Assembly: GCA_903839875.1 (NCBI GenBank)
Contig: CAIMDZ010000217.1
Span: 1 to 64,000 of the forward strand
Reading direction: 5' to 3'
From: an uncultured Bacteroidota bacterium
GTDB taxonomy: Bacteria > Bacteroidota > Bacteroidia > Chitinophagales > Chitinophagaceae
Length of the DNA: 64,000 bases
Shown: positions 24,792 to 33,287 of the stretch, one piece after another
Numbering within the stretch: the first letter of the stretch is position 1
Layout: the number at the start of each line of letters is the position of its first letter
Made by a program: the position numbers and the translations under genes
The notes under the pieces: model-generated
Databases searched by the model: none
The model's input: only the letters and a program-made list of their open reading frames with translations
Told to the model about the DNA's origin: nothing

Positions 24792-26102
24792 TCACTGCAT
24801 CCTTTCTTTGGCCATGTTCTTGATATGCTTTTCGAAAGCAGGATAGTTGGTAACAACGTCATCAAATGATTCTTTGTCGAGTGAGTACAGGTCGCAATAG
24901 TCGCTTGCGCGAATAGTGGCGTTGCGTGGCTGCTTCATGAGCAGGGCTATCTCCCCGAAGAAATCACCTTCCTTTAATACCGCATATACCTGTTTGCCAT
25001 CCTGCGATGTTACCTCTACTGACCCCTTGTTGATGAAGTACATTTTATCACCTATTTCTCCCGAAACACAGATAGCATCTCCGGGAATATAAATACAGGG
25101 ACGTAGTTTGAAGATGACCTCACGTACCAGGTTTTGGTCGGCGCCCTTGAACAGAGGTACTTTTTCAATGATGCTGCGGTTGAGCAACATAGCAAATTCG
25201 AACCGGAATGATTCGGGCAACTCAGATAATATGGTTTCGTCGTTATATCCCTTACGGGTTTCCCACAGGTAATTGTAATACTGGTACACCTGCTCCTGTA
25301 AGTGCTGAGGTATTTTTTTGGATTTCATGAAGCTATTCATGCGGTCCACCCGCTCCTGGTGCCGTGCCTTGGCCATGTCAATATTGGTAAGCATATTTGC
25401 TATATTTCCAATAATGTAGCCATAAGCGCCTGCTCCGATTAATTGTACTCCCATGGTAAAGAGCATTTGCATACTCTTGGTTTTGTCGGGGGTAATATCG
25501 CCATAGCCGATAGTAGTTATGGTAGTAACGCTCCAGTACAGCGCCCTTACATATTCGTTGAGCCTGCCTACATAAGCTTCAGCAGGAACAAGGGGATAAT
25601 GAAGCCCGCGTATTGCCAGCCAGCCGCAAGAGGCCCAGTGAGCCGTAAGTCCCAGGAAGTAGAAGAAGAAACTAAGCCGCACAAAAACGGGGTTAGAGTT
25701 GATGCTGTTGAGCCACACTGACCGGAAACTGATTATGCGCAGCACCTTCAGAAGCCTGAAGAGGCGCAAGGCGCTGAGGCCGGTATTATTACCGATCATA
25801 AGAACAAAAATGTCGAACGGAATGGAGGCAAGAATGTCTATTAGCAACCAGCCTTTCAGGTATTTTTTTCTTTCAGCACCGCTATGATGAGGAGGTTTGC
25901 CATGATGCACCGGGCTGCGGAACCGGATATAAATATCAAGGATAAAACAGATAGTCACCATTTGGTCAACACACCTGAGCCAAATGGGAGTATTATAATG
26001 CATGACCAATCCGAAAGGAATCTCGATGGCTGCAAATGTGGCCAACAGGGAAATGAAAATATCCCAATAGAAAATAAACTTATGGTTCTTGTGATGCGAC
26101 AT
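24792..26102 (-). CDS. Cyclic-nucleotide-gated, voltage-sensor-type K+ channel
   Basis: 436 residues: a six-helix ion channel with a C-terminal cyclic-nucleotide domain, in the inner membrane. S4-like arginines are visible (RLFRLLKVLRII, about 113-124), and the pore filter TIGYGD is at about 197-202, which predicts potassium selectivity. A linker like the C-linker of HCN/CNG channels follows (QERVDRMNSFMKSKKIP). The cNMP domain ends in GDFFGEIALLMKQPRNATI, the phosphate-binding cassette with the conserved Glu and Arg. cAMP/cGMP gating is known for this family; here it is inferred. Upstream a TATCTTTG box lies 16 bases before the ATG. Confidence 0.93.
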   Translation of the reverse strand: MSHHKNHKFIFYWDIFISLLATFAAIEIPFGLVMHYNTPIWLRCVDQMVTICFILDIYIRFRSPVHHGKPPHHSGAERKKYLKGWLLIDILASIPFDIFVLMIGNNTGLSALRLFRLLKVLRIISFRSVWLNSINSNPVFVRLSFFFYFLGLTAHWASCGWLAIRGLHYPLVPAEAYVGRLNEYVRALYWSVTTITTIGYGDITPDKTKSMQMLFTMGVQLIGAGAYGYIIGNIANMLTNIDMAKARHQERVDRMNSFMKSKKIPQHLQEQVYQYYNYLWETRKGYNDETILSELPESFRFEFAMLLNRSIIEKVPLFKGADQNLVREVIFKLRPCIYIPGDAICVSGEIGDKMYFINKGSVEVTSQDGKQVYAVLKEGDFFGEIALLMKQPRNATIRASDYCDLYSLDKESFDDVVTNYPAFEKHIKNMAKERMQ

Positions 26103-26118
26103 TGTTTTGAGGATGATT

Positions 26119-26126
26119 CAAAGATA
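26119..26126 (-). promoter_or_regulatory. Candidate -7 box (TATCTTTG) of the channel gene
   Basis: Exact TAnnTTTG match on the minus strand, 16 bases before the ATG; implies a very short leader. Confidence 0.45.
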
Positions 26127-26381
26127 TATAAAAAACATCAGGACATTACACCCATATGCTCAATACCATAGTCCACAAGGGATAAATTTGTTACTTCATA
26201 GCAATGATCAATCTAAGGATATATGCTGAACAGTCATGGTTCGGCACGGCTCACCACGACAGTTATCTATTTCGCTTTCACAATACAATTCACACATTTA
26301 TCCTTTACCAAGTTTAACTTTGTTACAAATAAATAGCAACGGAACAATATTTCACTATTGGCGCCAGGGAACCGGGAGTTT

Positions 26382-26885
26382 TCACAGCGATGTTTTTTGC
26401 TTATAATCAGGTTGCATGTTTCGTTCGAAATGCAGGCCGGGAGCCAATATCAGCACAAGGGCAAGCACTAGCATAATTGCCGACCGGACCAAAATATTAA
26501 AGTACAATGTACCCGGCCTGTTCACATGAAGAATCAGGATGATGATGGTATAGATGAAAGTAAGCAGGAACCCGGCACATAACAAAATAAAATGAGCCGG
26601 CCAGTTTAGTACTCTGAAATTTATTCCACTGAGCATAATGAAATGCAGGATGCCGGTTAATATTCCAATAAAAATTTTTCCTGCATCAACATTTGAATAG
26701 CTTACCTTTTTGAACAAATTCCGCAACCTGATATCGTTGTAAAAAATGAAGCCCAGAAACAGGTACATACACGCCAGCACCAGCAAGGACAGAAACACAA
26801 ACAGAGTACCACCGGTAATGTTCAGCAACCGCATGCTAATGCCTATCAGGCATAAAACAACACCTACTTTTTCCGTGAATTTCAT
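26382..26885 (-). CDS. Polytopic membrane protein of unknown function
   Basis: 167 residues, about five transmembrane helices and little else. The ATG at MKFTEKVG was chosen over one ten codons upstream because it starts right at the first positive charges before helix 1. Short loops and a basic C-terminal tail (RNMQPDYKQKTSL) lie at the inner face by the positive-inside rule. It follows the PIG-L deacetylase gene on the same strand after a 66-bp gap and may share its transcript. Confidence 0.6.
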   Translation of the reverse strand: MKFTEKVGVVLCLIGISMRLLNITGGTLFVFLSLLVLACMYLFLGFIFYNDIRLRNLFKKVSYSNVDAGKIFIGILTGILHFIMLSGINFRVLNWPAHFILLCAGFLLTFIYTIIILILHVNRPGTLYFNILVRSAIMLVLALVLILAPGLHFERNMQPDYKQKTSL

Positions 26886-26950
26886 TGAATAAAAATAAAT
26901 AATTATGCCCTGCAAACAGTTGATTCTAACTTGTCCAAAAATCTCAACAA

Positions 26951-29416
26951 CTATTTCCCTATACTCAGCATATTCATTAACAGTCTTATCGCGCCTTTAT
27001 TACCTGCGGGTACCTGGCGGGAGAAAGAAAGTGAAGTATAGATATAGTGTCCTTTACCGGTTTTTGCATACAGTGTCCCCCCGGTGAGGGGTTGTTCCCC
27101 TGCATCGTGCATAGAGAACAGGGGTTTGTACTGGTCATCCCATTTGGTAGTGAAGTAAAGACCACGTTCCTGCACCCAGCCTGTAAAGTCATTATCAGTG
27201 ATCTTATTCGGGTAGTTGAGCAGCCGATGCTGCGGATCAACAAAATCAACTTTTGCATCTTCTTCGGTAACCCGGTCGCTGGATAGAGAGAACGGATAAG
27301 GGCCAAGTTTTGTAGTTGCCAGGTCTTGCTGTGTGTTATACTGCATGACCAATGTGCCACCGTTTTGCGCATACTGAAACAATACTGGTAACCAGTAAGC
27401 CATACGTTTTTCCACATTCACCGCGCGGATTCCTGTAATGATAGCATCATACTTTTTCAGGTTGGCGGCATTCGTCAGATCACCTTCTTTAAGAATATCT
27501 ACGTCAAGGCCGGCCTCCCGCAGGAATGTGGGAATGAAATCCCCTGCGCCCTCAATGTAGCCAATTCGTTTTACGGTGCACTTCCAGTTATCTCTGAGTA
27601 CTTTGGCATAAGGATCGGTAAAATATTGAAGTGTGGGCAAGTGGTTGTATTGAATAATATGCTGGGATAAGCTGTATTCATTCCCTCCTGAGGTCAGCCT
27701 GGCATAAAGGTAGAAATCACCCTCCCCCTGCTGCAACGAAACCTGTGGCGGAATATTAATGGTAATAACGGTATCTGTTGAAACAATTAAATTAAGTCCG
27801 GGAAAAGCAGCGACTGTAGTTTGTCCGGAAATAGTAAGTGTTGCGTCTTTCAGGTCTTTATAGGCATGGATGCGCACTTCAGCATGCACCGAACCATCGC
27901 GGGCAGTTACCAGCAGGCTGTTATTGAATGCTACTATAGCATCGGGCACAATGCGCAATTGCTCTACAATATCACCTTTCACAGGATCCAGTTTTTTATA
28001 GGAAAGCGGAATTTTTATTATTAGTTCTGTTCCCCCAACGTTTAGTTTAAGATGTCCAAAAAGCCCTGCGGGTGTCTCTGGTAATCCTAACAGGCTGTCA
28101 TCCGGAACTGAATACAGGTCAGCGCCTGCCAGGTGTGGGAAGGAAAGCCAGTATGGCTGGGTTAATGGTGTAGCTGCCGGAATGCCTATAGTGTGTTCAA
28201 ATGTTAACAAAGTATCAAGTGGCAGAAGCATATTAGTTATGGTATCAGTATTTCCCCATTGTATGGAGCTAAGTGTAACAGGTGTGTGCGAACGTGCTAT
28301 AACATGCAAGGTAAAAGGCATTACGGCGCCACATACTGTCTGTGGCTGTTTGGCATATAACTCAGCCATAATACCGGCGCAGTCAATTATGATTTTGTCC
28401 AGTTCTTCCAGTTTCTGATTACGCCAGTATGGATCCTGAACTGAATCTACTTTCCTCCGCAAACCAAGCAGCGCAGGCAGGCTGGCATCAGGGTGCAGGA
28501 AGTCGAAATGGCTTATGATCACTTTCAGGTCTTCTGCAATATCAACCCTTCCTACTCTGGCCCATGTAATATCTATTCCATCGAACAGGGATTGGGAAAG
28601 ACTATCGCCGTCCACCAGCTTAAAATACTCAGTTTGCAAACCCGGAACGCTTGGTGTACCTGCACCCTGGCTCTTATGAATGCTGCGGCTTTGGCCTGCA
28701 AGCTCCCCACACCCTATTCCCATTGCCGGAAGGTATTCTCCCACCGGCAGTTTAAACTGGTCTTCAGACGTTGTATTCCGGTCCCCAAATTTATAGGTGT
28801 TCAGCAATAACCTCTTAGCATGCCAGTTATACGGATAATTTATTACACTTCCGGATTGTACCTTATTACTGGTTTGTTTGAATGCCTGGGTGCCAATTAT
28901 TGAAGATGCTGCGTGTTGCCCGTGCCCCGCTCTTGTATCCGGCGGAAACCTCAGGATCACCACATCCGGCCTGAACCTGAGCATAACTGCTACAACATCA
29001 TTAACCAGCAGCTCTTGTGGCCAATGCTTAAAAGTTTCTTCATGTGTCTTTGAAAAACCGAAATCAATAGCACGTGTAAAAAACTGTTCTGCCCCGTCGA
29101 GTTTACGTGCCTCAATAAGCTCGTGAGTACGGATTAGTCCAAGCGCTTCTCCCTGTTCGCTGCCCAGTATATTTTGTCCGCCATCTCCCCTGGTTAGTGA
29201 AAGGTAGGCTGTATGAATGTCTTTATTATTAACGAGCCATGCCAGCAACCTGGTATTTTCATCATCAGGATGAGCTGCTACATACAATACATTTACAAGA
29301 TGACTGAGTTGTGATAATTCATGGTAAATTTTTATGGAATTAGCTGACCGGACTTGCTGGGCTCCGGCAAATATTGCATTCAAAATTAGAACCAATGCGC
29401 AAAGTATTTTATTCAT
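26951..29416 (-). CDS. Exported PIG-L/LmbE-family deacetylase, multidomain
   Basis: 821 residues with a signal peptide ending FAGAQ. The zinc-dependent N-acetyl-sugar deacetylase signature AHPDDE is at about 48-53, followed by SLTRGDGGQN and the RTHELIEARKLDGA segment, and later RFPPDTRAGHGQHAAS with the His of the active site. The C-terminal half (about 300-821) has beta-rich regions and a late glutamine-amidotransferase-like fold (YDAIITGIRAVNVEKR, then GGTLVMQYN) as in Bacteroidota multi-domain PIG-L proteins. It probably acts on acetylated glycans in the periplasm or outside; substrate unknown. Confidence 0.85.
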   Translation of the reverse strand: MNKILCALVLILNAIFAGAQQVRSANSIKIYHELSQLSHLVNVLYVAAHPDDENTRLLAWLVNNKDIHTAYLSLTRGDGGQNILGSEQGEALGLIRTHELIEARKLDGAEQFFTRAIDFGFSKTHEETFKHWPQELLVNDVVAVMLRFRPDVVILRFPPDTRAGHGQHAASSIIGTQAFKQTSNKVQSGSVINYPYNWHAKRLLLNTYKFGDRNTTSEDQFKLPVGEYLPAMGIGCGELAGQSRSIHKSQGAGTPSVPGLQTEYFKLVDGDSLSQSLFDGIDITWARVGRVDIAEDLKVIISHFDFLHPDASLPALLGLRRKVDSVQDPYWRNQKLEELDKIIIDCAGIMAELYAKQPQTVCGAVMPFTLHVIARSHTPVTLSSIQWGNTDTITNMLLPLDTLLTFEHTIGIPAATPLTQPYWLSFPHLAGADLYSVPDDSLLGLPETPAGLFGHLKLNVGGTELIIKIPLSYKKLDPVKGDIVEQLRIVPDAIVAFNNSLLVTARDGSVHAEVRIHAYKDLKDATLTISGQTTVAAFPGLNLIVSTDTVITINIPPQVSLQQGEGDFYLYARLTSGGNEYSLSQHIIQYNHLPTLQYFTDPYAKVLRDNWKCTVKRIGYIEGAGDFIPTFLREAGLDVDILKEGDLTNAANLKKYDAIITGIRAVNVEKRMAYWLPVLFQYAQNGGTLVMQYNTQQDLATTKLGPYPFSLSSDRVTEEDAKVDFVDPQHRLLNYPNKITDNDFTGWVQERGLYFTTKWDDQYKPLFSMHDAGEQPLTGGTLYAKTGKGHYIYTSLSFSRQVPAGNKGAIRLLMNMLSIGK

Positions 29417-29753
29417 CTGAAAATAATTGTTTTTTTAGTTGCCAGATGGAACTCCCATGAACTTCTGAATGTTGCAAACGGAGGAATTTTCATTCCTCTG
29501 TGTGCTAAACTTCAGCTTTAGCATGGTCGTTTCATAGCCTGAGAATCCGGTGGTTTCAATTGTGAAACTCAAATGTACTACTTCATAAAGAAAACTAAAT
29601 TATCCCATTAAACACTTCTCTGAGTATATTATTACTTTACAAACAAATTAACCATACAATATATCATATATCTATCATTATTCAACTAATGAAAAAAAAT
29701 CCCTATTTTTACTCATTCTAAAAAAACTACCCGGCTAAATTCGTAAAAAAACA
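29417..29753. other. Intergenic region with REP-like hairpins, no gene
   Basis: Two small hairpins are visible: GAGGAAT/ATTCCTC (29481-29487 with 29492-29498) and TGCTAAA/TTTAGCA (29513-29519 with 29527-29533). They resemble the loop halves of Bacteroidota REP-like elements. The remaining stretch is A/T-rich and divergent between the PIG-L and beta-propeller genes, so both promoters should lie here. Confidence 0.45.
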
Positions 29754-32207
29754 ATGAATCAAAAATCATTCTTCATTTCGCTTACCGCCTTTTTCTTAAT
29801 AGTATTATCAACCCAATCAAATGCTAAGAATATAGCGGCAAATTCTTCCAACCTGTTTTTTATAGAAAATAAGGGCCAGATTACAGACCAGCATTATCAG
29901 CCGAGAAATGATATTCAGTATGCATTGCACGCACCGGGTATTAATATATTTATTGGTAATGGCGGGTTGCACTATCAATTTTCCAAAACCAAAATAAAAT
30001 ACCCTGACCTGCCCGGTAAAATAAAAAAGGAGTTGGCAGAAGAGAAAGAGGTCTCGACGCTAAATGAAGACTTAGCCACAACTGAAACATACCGTATGGA
30101 TGTTGAACTGGAAGGGGCAAATATGAATGCAGAAGTGATTGCTTCCGAACCAGAGGCATATTATGAAAATTATTACCTGCCAGGTTGCCCGGAAAATGGC
30201 ACGCTGGCGCATACCTGCAATAAAATAACCTACAAGAATATATATAAAGGTATTGATTGGGTCATCTACCTTAAAAACAATAAACTGGAGTATGAGTTTG
30301 TTGTAGGTCCGACGGGGAATAAGAAGGACATAAGGCTGAAATATTCGGGACAAAGTTCATTGTCAATAAATGCCGAAGGAAGTATTATTGCCACAACACC
30401 AATGGGCACAATAACAGAACATGCGCCTGTTTGCTATAGCCCCGATGGAACTGTCATTCAGTCAGCATACAGACTGAATAATAACGTGATTGATTATGAG
30501 ACAGGTAAACACCGGAATATTATTATAGACCCGGTATTGGAATGGGGGACCTATTACGGCCCGGATTCAAATAATACCACTATTTATGCAACTACCTGCG
30601 ATGGTTCGGGCAATATTTATTCCAGCGGATTGACCTATGCTCCTACCGGAACCAATGTGGCAACAACTGGCAGTTATCAGGATGTTTATGGCGGCGGATG
30701 TGATGCTTTCTTAGTTAAATTTGATTCATCCGGAAACAGGATATGGGGAACCTATTATGGTGGAACCGGTGGTGACTGGGGTGTGGGAGTTGCATGGGAT
30801 CATGGGGTAAATATATATTTAGCAGGAGTTACCCAAAGCAGCTTAACCAATATTGCCTCAGCAGGCGCTCAACAGACTGTTTATGGCGGCGGACTTGAAG
30901 ATGGTTTCGTAGTAAGATTCAATACTGCAGGCGTTAGATTATGGGGCACTTACTTAGGCGGTACCGGAGCTGAAATCCCGGGGTCTGTTGTCTGCGATTT
31001 GCTGGGACATGTATATATAGGCGGATTTACAACAGGTACCAATAATATAGCTACCCCCGGCAGCTTCCAGCCTGCCAAAGCCGGTGGATATGATGACTTC
31101 CTGGTACAGTATGATTCTATGGGCGTTCGTCAATGGGGTACTTATTATGGAGGAAACAATAGTGAATTCGCAGGTATTGCATGCAGTGACGGGTATTACG
31201 TATATCTTTCCGGCTATACTTCCTCCCCAACAGGTATTTCCACGCCTGGTGTTCAGCAAGCAGCGCTGGGTGGAGGTACTGACGCATTCCTGGCAAAATT
31301 CAATTCTGCAGGGGCAAGGGACTGGGGTACCTATATTGGCGGATCAGATGCGGAATCTATGGGTGGCATTACCTGCGATAATGCCGGTTATATTTATGTA
31401 TTTGGCTCTACCGGCAGCGATACCGGAATTGCTACTCCCGGCAGTTTTCAACTGACAAGAGGCGGTATGACTGATGCCTTCCTTGTTAAGTTCAATCCCG
31501 ATCTGGGACGCAGAATATGGGGGACCTATTTCGGAGGCCCTGATGCAGAGAATACAGATATGAGCAGAATAGTTTGTGATAATCTTGGAAACGTATACGT
31601 AACGGGTTTTACTGCAAGCACATCGGGGATTACATCGGCAGGGGCATGGCAGCCAGCATTCGCCGGCGGAGCCCAGGATGCTTTCCTTGCTAAATTTAAT
31701 TCTATAGGTCATGAATTATGGAGTACCTATTATGGGGGCACTATGGATGACGAAGCCCGTGCCTGCGCCTTTGACGGTGCGAACGTCTATATCGCAGGAT
31801 ATACCAACAGCAACAACGGTATAGCCACACCGGGCAGTTTTCTTGATTCAGGAGGCGGGGCCACTTTTTATTACCAGTGCTTTCTTGCAAAATTCTTAAT
31901 TACTGATGTTCCAGACCCTACTTTAGGAACCGGAACTTATCAACCCGCTGCAGAAAACATCAGCATCTTCCCCAATCCTAACCGCGGTTCTTTCACTTTA
32001 AAAGCCAATTTTGCCAATGAGAACGGAGTTGCCCGATATTCAATAACCGATATGGCCGGAAGGTATGTTATGGATGGCGAGACCGATATTATTGATGGTA
32101 ACCTGAACCAACAATTAAAGCTTACGCATTCTTCACCGGGAGTTTACCTGTTAAAAATTGTTTTACACGACAAGGTGAATATGGTGCAGTTTGTGGTGGA
32201 ACCGTAA
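29754..32207 (+). CDS. T9SS-secreted beta-propeller (SBBP-repeat) protein with DUF7948-like N-terminus
   Basis: 817 residues. After a signal peptide (about 1-24), the segment FFIENKGQITDQ and the following 200 residues match the start of DUF7948-type Bacteroidota proteins. From about 260, seven blade-like repeats carry WGTYYGG and variants (WGTYLGG, WGTYIGG, WSTYYGG), each about 60 residues apart with AFLVKF or AFLAKFNS, the SBBP repeat signature. The terminus (about 735-817) is a type A sorting domain: IFPNPNRGSFTLKANF, SPGVYLLKI, MVQFVVEP. Secreted to the cell surface via T9SS; role unknown, likely binding. Confidence 0.88.
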   Translation: MNQKSFFISLTAFFLIVLSTQSNAKNIAANSSNLFFIENKGQITDQHYQPRNDIQYALHAPGINIFIGNGGLHYQFSKTKIKYPDLPGKIKKELAEEKEVSTLNEDLATTETYRMDVELEGANMNAEVIASEPEAYYENYYLPGCPENGTLAHTCNKITYKNIYKGIDWVIYLKNNKLEYEFVVGPTGNKKDIRLKYSGQSSLSINAEGSIIATTPMGTITEHAPVCYSPDGTVIQSAYRLNNNVIDYETGKHRNIIIDPVLEWGTYYGPDSNNTTIYATTCDGSGNIYSSGLTYAPTGTNVATTGSYQDVYGGGCDAFLVKFDSSGNRIWGTYYGGTGGDWGVGVAWDHGVNIYLAGVTQSSLTNIASAGAQQTVYGGGLEDGFVVRFNTAGVRLWGTYLGGTGAEIPGSVVCDLLGHVYIGGFTTGTNNIATPGSFQPAKAGGYDDFLVQYDSMGVRQWGTYYGGNNSEFAGIACSDGYYVYLSGYTSSPTGISTPGVQQAALGGGTDAFLAKFNSAGARDWGTYIGGSDAESMGGITCDNAGYIYVFGSTGSDTGIATPGSFQLTRGGMTDAFLVKFNPDLGRRIWGTYFGGPDAENTDMSRIVCDNLGNVYVTGFTASTSGITSAGAWQPAFAGGAQDAFLAKFNSIGHELWSTYYGGTMDDEARACAFDGANVYIAGYTNSNNGIATPGSFLDSGGGATFYYQCFLAKFLITDVPDPTLGTGTYQPAAENISIFPNPNRGSFTLKANFANENGVARYSITDMAGRYVMDGETDIIDGNLNQQLKLTHSSPGVYLLKIVLHDKVNMVQFVVEP

Positions 32208-32370
32208 TAACCAATGACATTGCCCTTTAGGGGGTACGTTGAGAATATGCAATCAGCTAAGGATTTCTCCATAGCTTTTTACTTAGTATTGGTTGTATTC
32301 TCTCCGTTAATAATAAAGGAGAAAGTTGGATTGAAAATCGAAGTTAAATGGTTTATTCTACTGTGAAGCT

Positions 32371-32400
32371 CCGGAACAAGGTCCCGATTTTTATCGGGAG
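32371..32400. repeat. Dispersed CCGGAACAAGGTCCCGAT repeat overlapping the ruvX stop
   Basis: CCGGAACAAGGTCCCGAT-TTTT-ATCGGGAG includes a 7-bp stem with a TTTT loop (32382-32399). The reverse complement of the same sequence occurs at 49945-49975 with an A-rich loop. It overlaps the last codons and the TAA of ruvX, and may also act as its terminator. Confidence 0.7.
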
Positions 32401-32813
32401 GGGTTTGTGGTTCCCAGGTATTCCTGCAACATCATTACTGCACTTACGGTATCTATTAATTCTTTCTTTTCACGGTCCTTTTTCCTGAGGCCCATGCCTG
32501 ATATCGCTTGTGAGGCCATCCTGGAGGTGAGACGTTCGTCTATTTTTTCTACGGGCAGTTTGGGAAAAACATTGCCGAATTTCAGAATAAACTTTTCAAC
32601 AATTGATGTGGCATCGGTAGGAGAGTTATCGAAATTAAGCGGATAGCCTATAAGTATTTTTTCAACAGGTTCTTTGGCCATATACTTTTTCAGATACCCT
32701 ATCAACTCACCGGTATCAACGGTTTCGAGGGCCGTGGCTATAATTTGTAATGGGTCGGTGACGGCTATACCGGTTCTTTTTTTGCCGTAGTCTAATGCGA
32801 GTATGCGTGCCAA
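32391..32813 (-). CDS. ruvX: RuvX/YqgF Holliday-junction-resolvase-like nuclease
   Basis: 140 residues of the RNase-H-like YqgF family, linked to processing of pre-16S rRNA 5' ends and to Holliday-junction resolution. The first catalytic Asp is in LALDYGKKRTGIAV (Asp8), DERLTS supplies the central Glu, and the late Asp is in ELIDTVSAVMMLQEYL. The start is TTG: an in-frame TAA lies two codons upstream and no ATG precedes the core motif. The last codons CCC-TCC-CGA-TAA come from a dispersed hairpin repeat, so the native C-terminus may have been changed. Confidence 0.92.
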   Translation of the reverse strand: MARILALDYGKKRTGIAVTDPLQIIATALETVDTGELIGYLKKYMAKEPVEKILIGYPLNFDNSPTDATSIVEKFILKFGNVFPKLPVEKIDERLTSRMASQAISGMGLRKKDREKKELIDTVSAVMMLQEYLGTTNPSR

Positions 32814-32826
32814 ATCAGTTTATTTT

Positions 32827-33273
32827 TTAAGGTTTCAAAAAAGTGGCGACTAATTGCCCAGCGTCATTTTTGGTTGCACAGAGAATATTCTCTATGCCAA
32901 AATTCGACCCAGTCTGTATTAATGTTAATTTCAACTTGAAATCGGAGGTTTTCCCGTCGTACGTGTATGGCGTGTTGACTGAGTATATATACTTGTTCTC
33001 CGAGGACATCTTAACATCGAATCTATCCCAATAGATTCGGTACATAGAATCATCCTTAGGCCACTTAAATTCAATATATAAACCAGGATTTATCCTGCAA
33101 CTTTCAAGGATTGCAAAACCTGGCAGGTAATCTGTACAGTGTCGACATTGCCCGCTTTCAAGCATCAGGCAAAATTTATGCTCCGTAAAGCGAATTGTTG
33201 TTTGCGCTGTTAACATTCCACTGTAGGTTAACAGCAACATCGACGCAGTATGCAAAATTAATGATCGTTTCAT
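32827..33273 (-). CDS. Exported protein of unknown function
   Basis: 148 residues with a signal peptide (MKRSLILH to about LTAQ). The mature part contains a short Cys/His patch (CLMLESGQCRHCTDYLPG) that might hold a disulfide or metal, and ends in beta-like strands. It lies between dnaG and ruvX on the same strand with gaps of 13-14 bases, so it is probably co-transcribed. No family recognised. Confidence 0.6.
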   Translation of the reverse strand: MKRSLILHTASMLLLTYSGMLTAQTTIRFTEHKFCLMLESGQCRHCTDYLPGFAILESCRINPGLYIEFKWPKDDSMYRIYWDRFDVKMSSENKYIYSVNTPYTYDGKTSDFKLKLTLIQTGSNFGIENILCATKNDAGQLVATFLKP

Positions 33274-33287
33274 CTAGGCAGGTTTGG

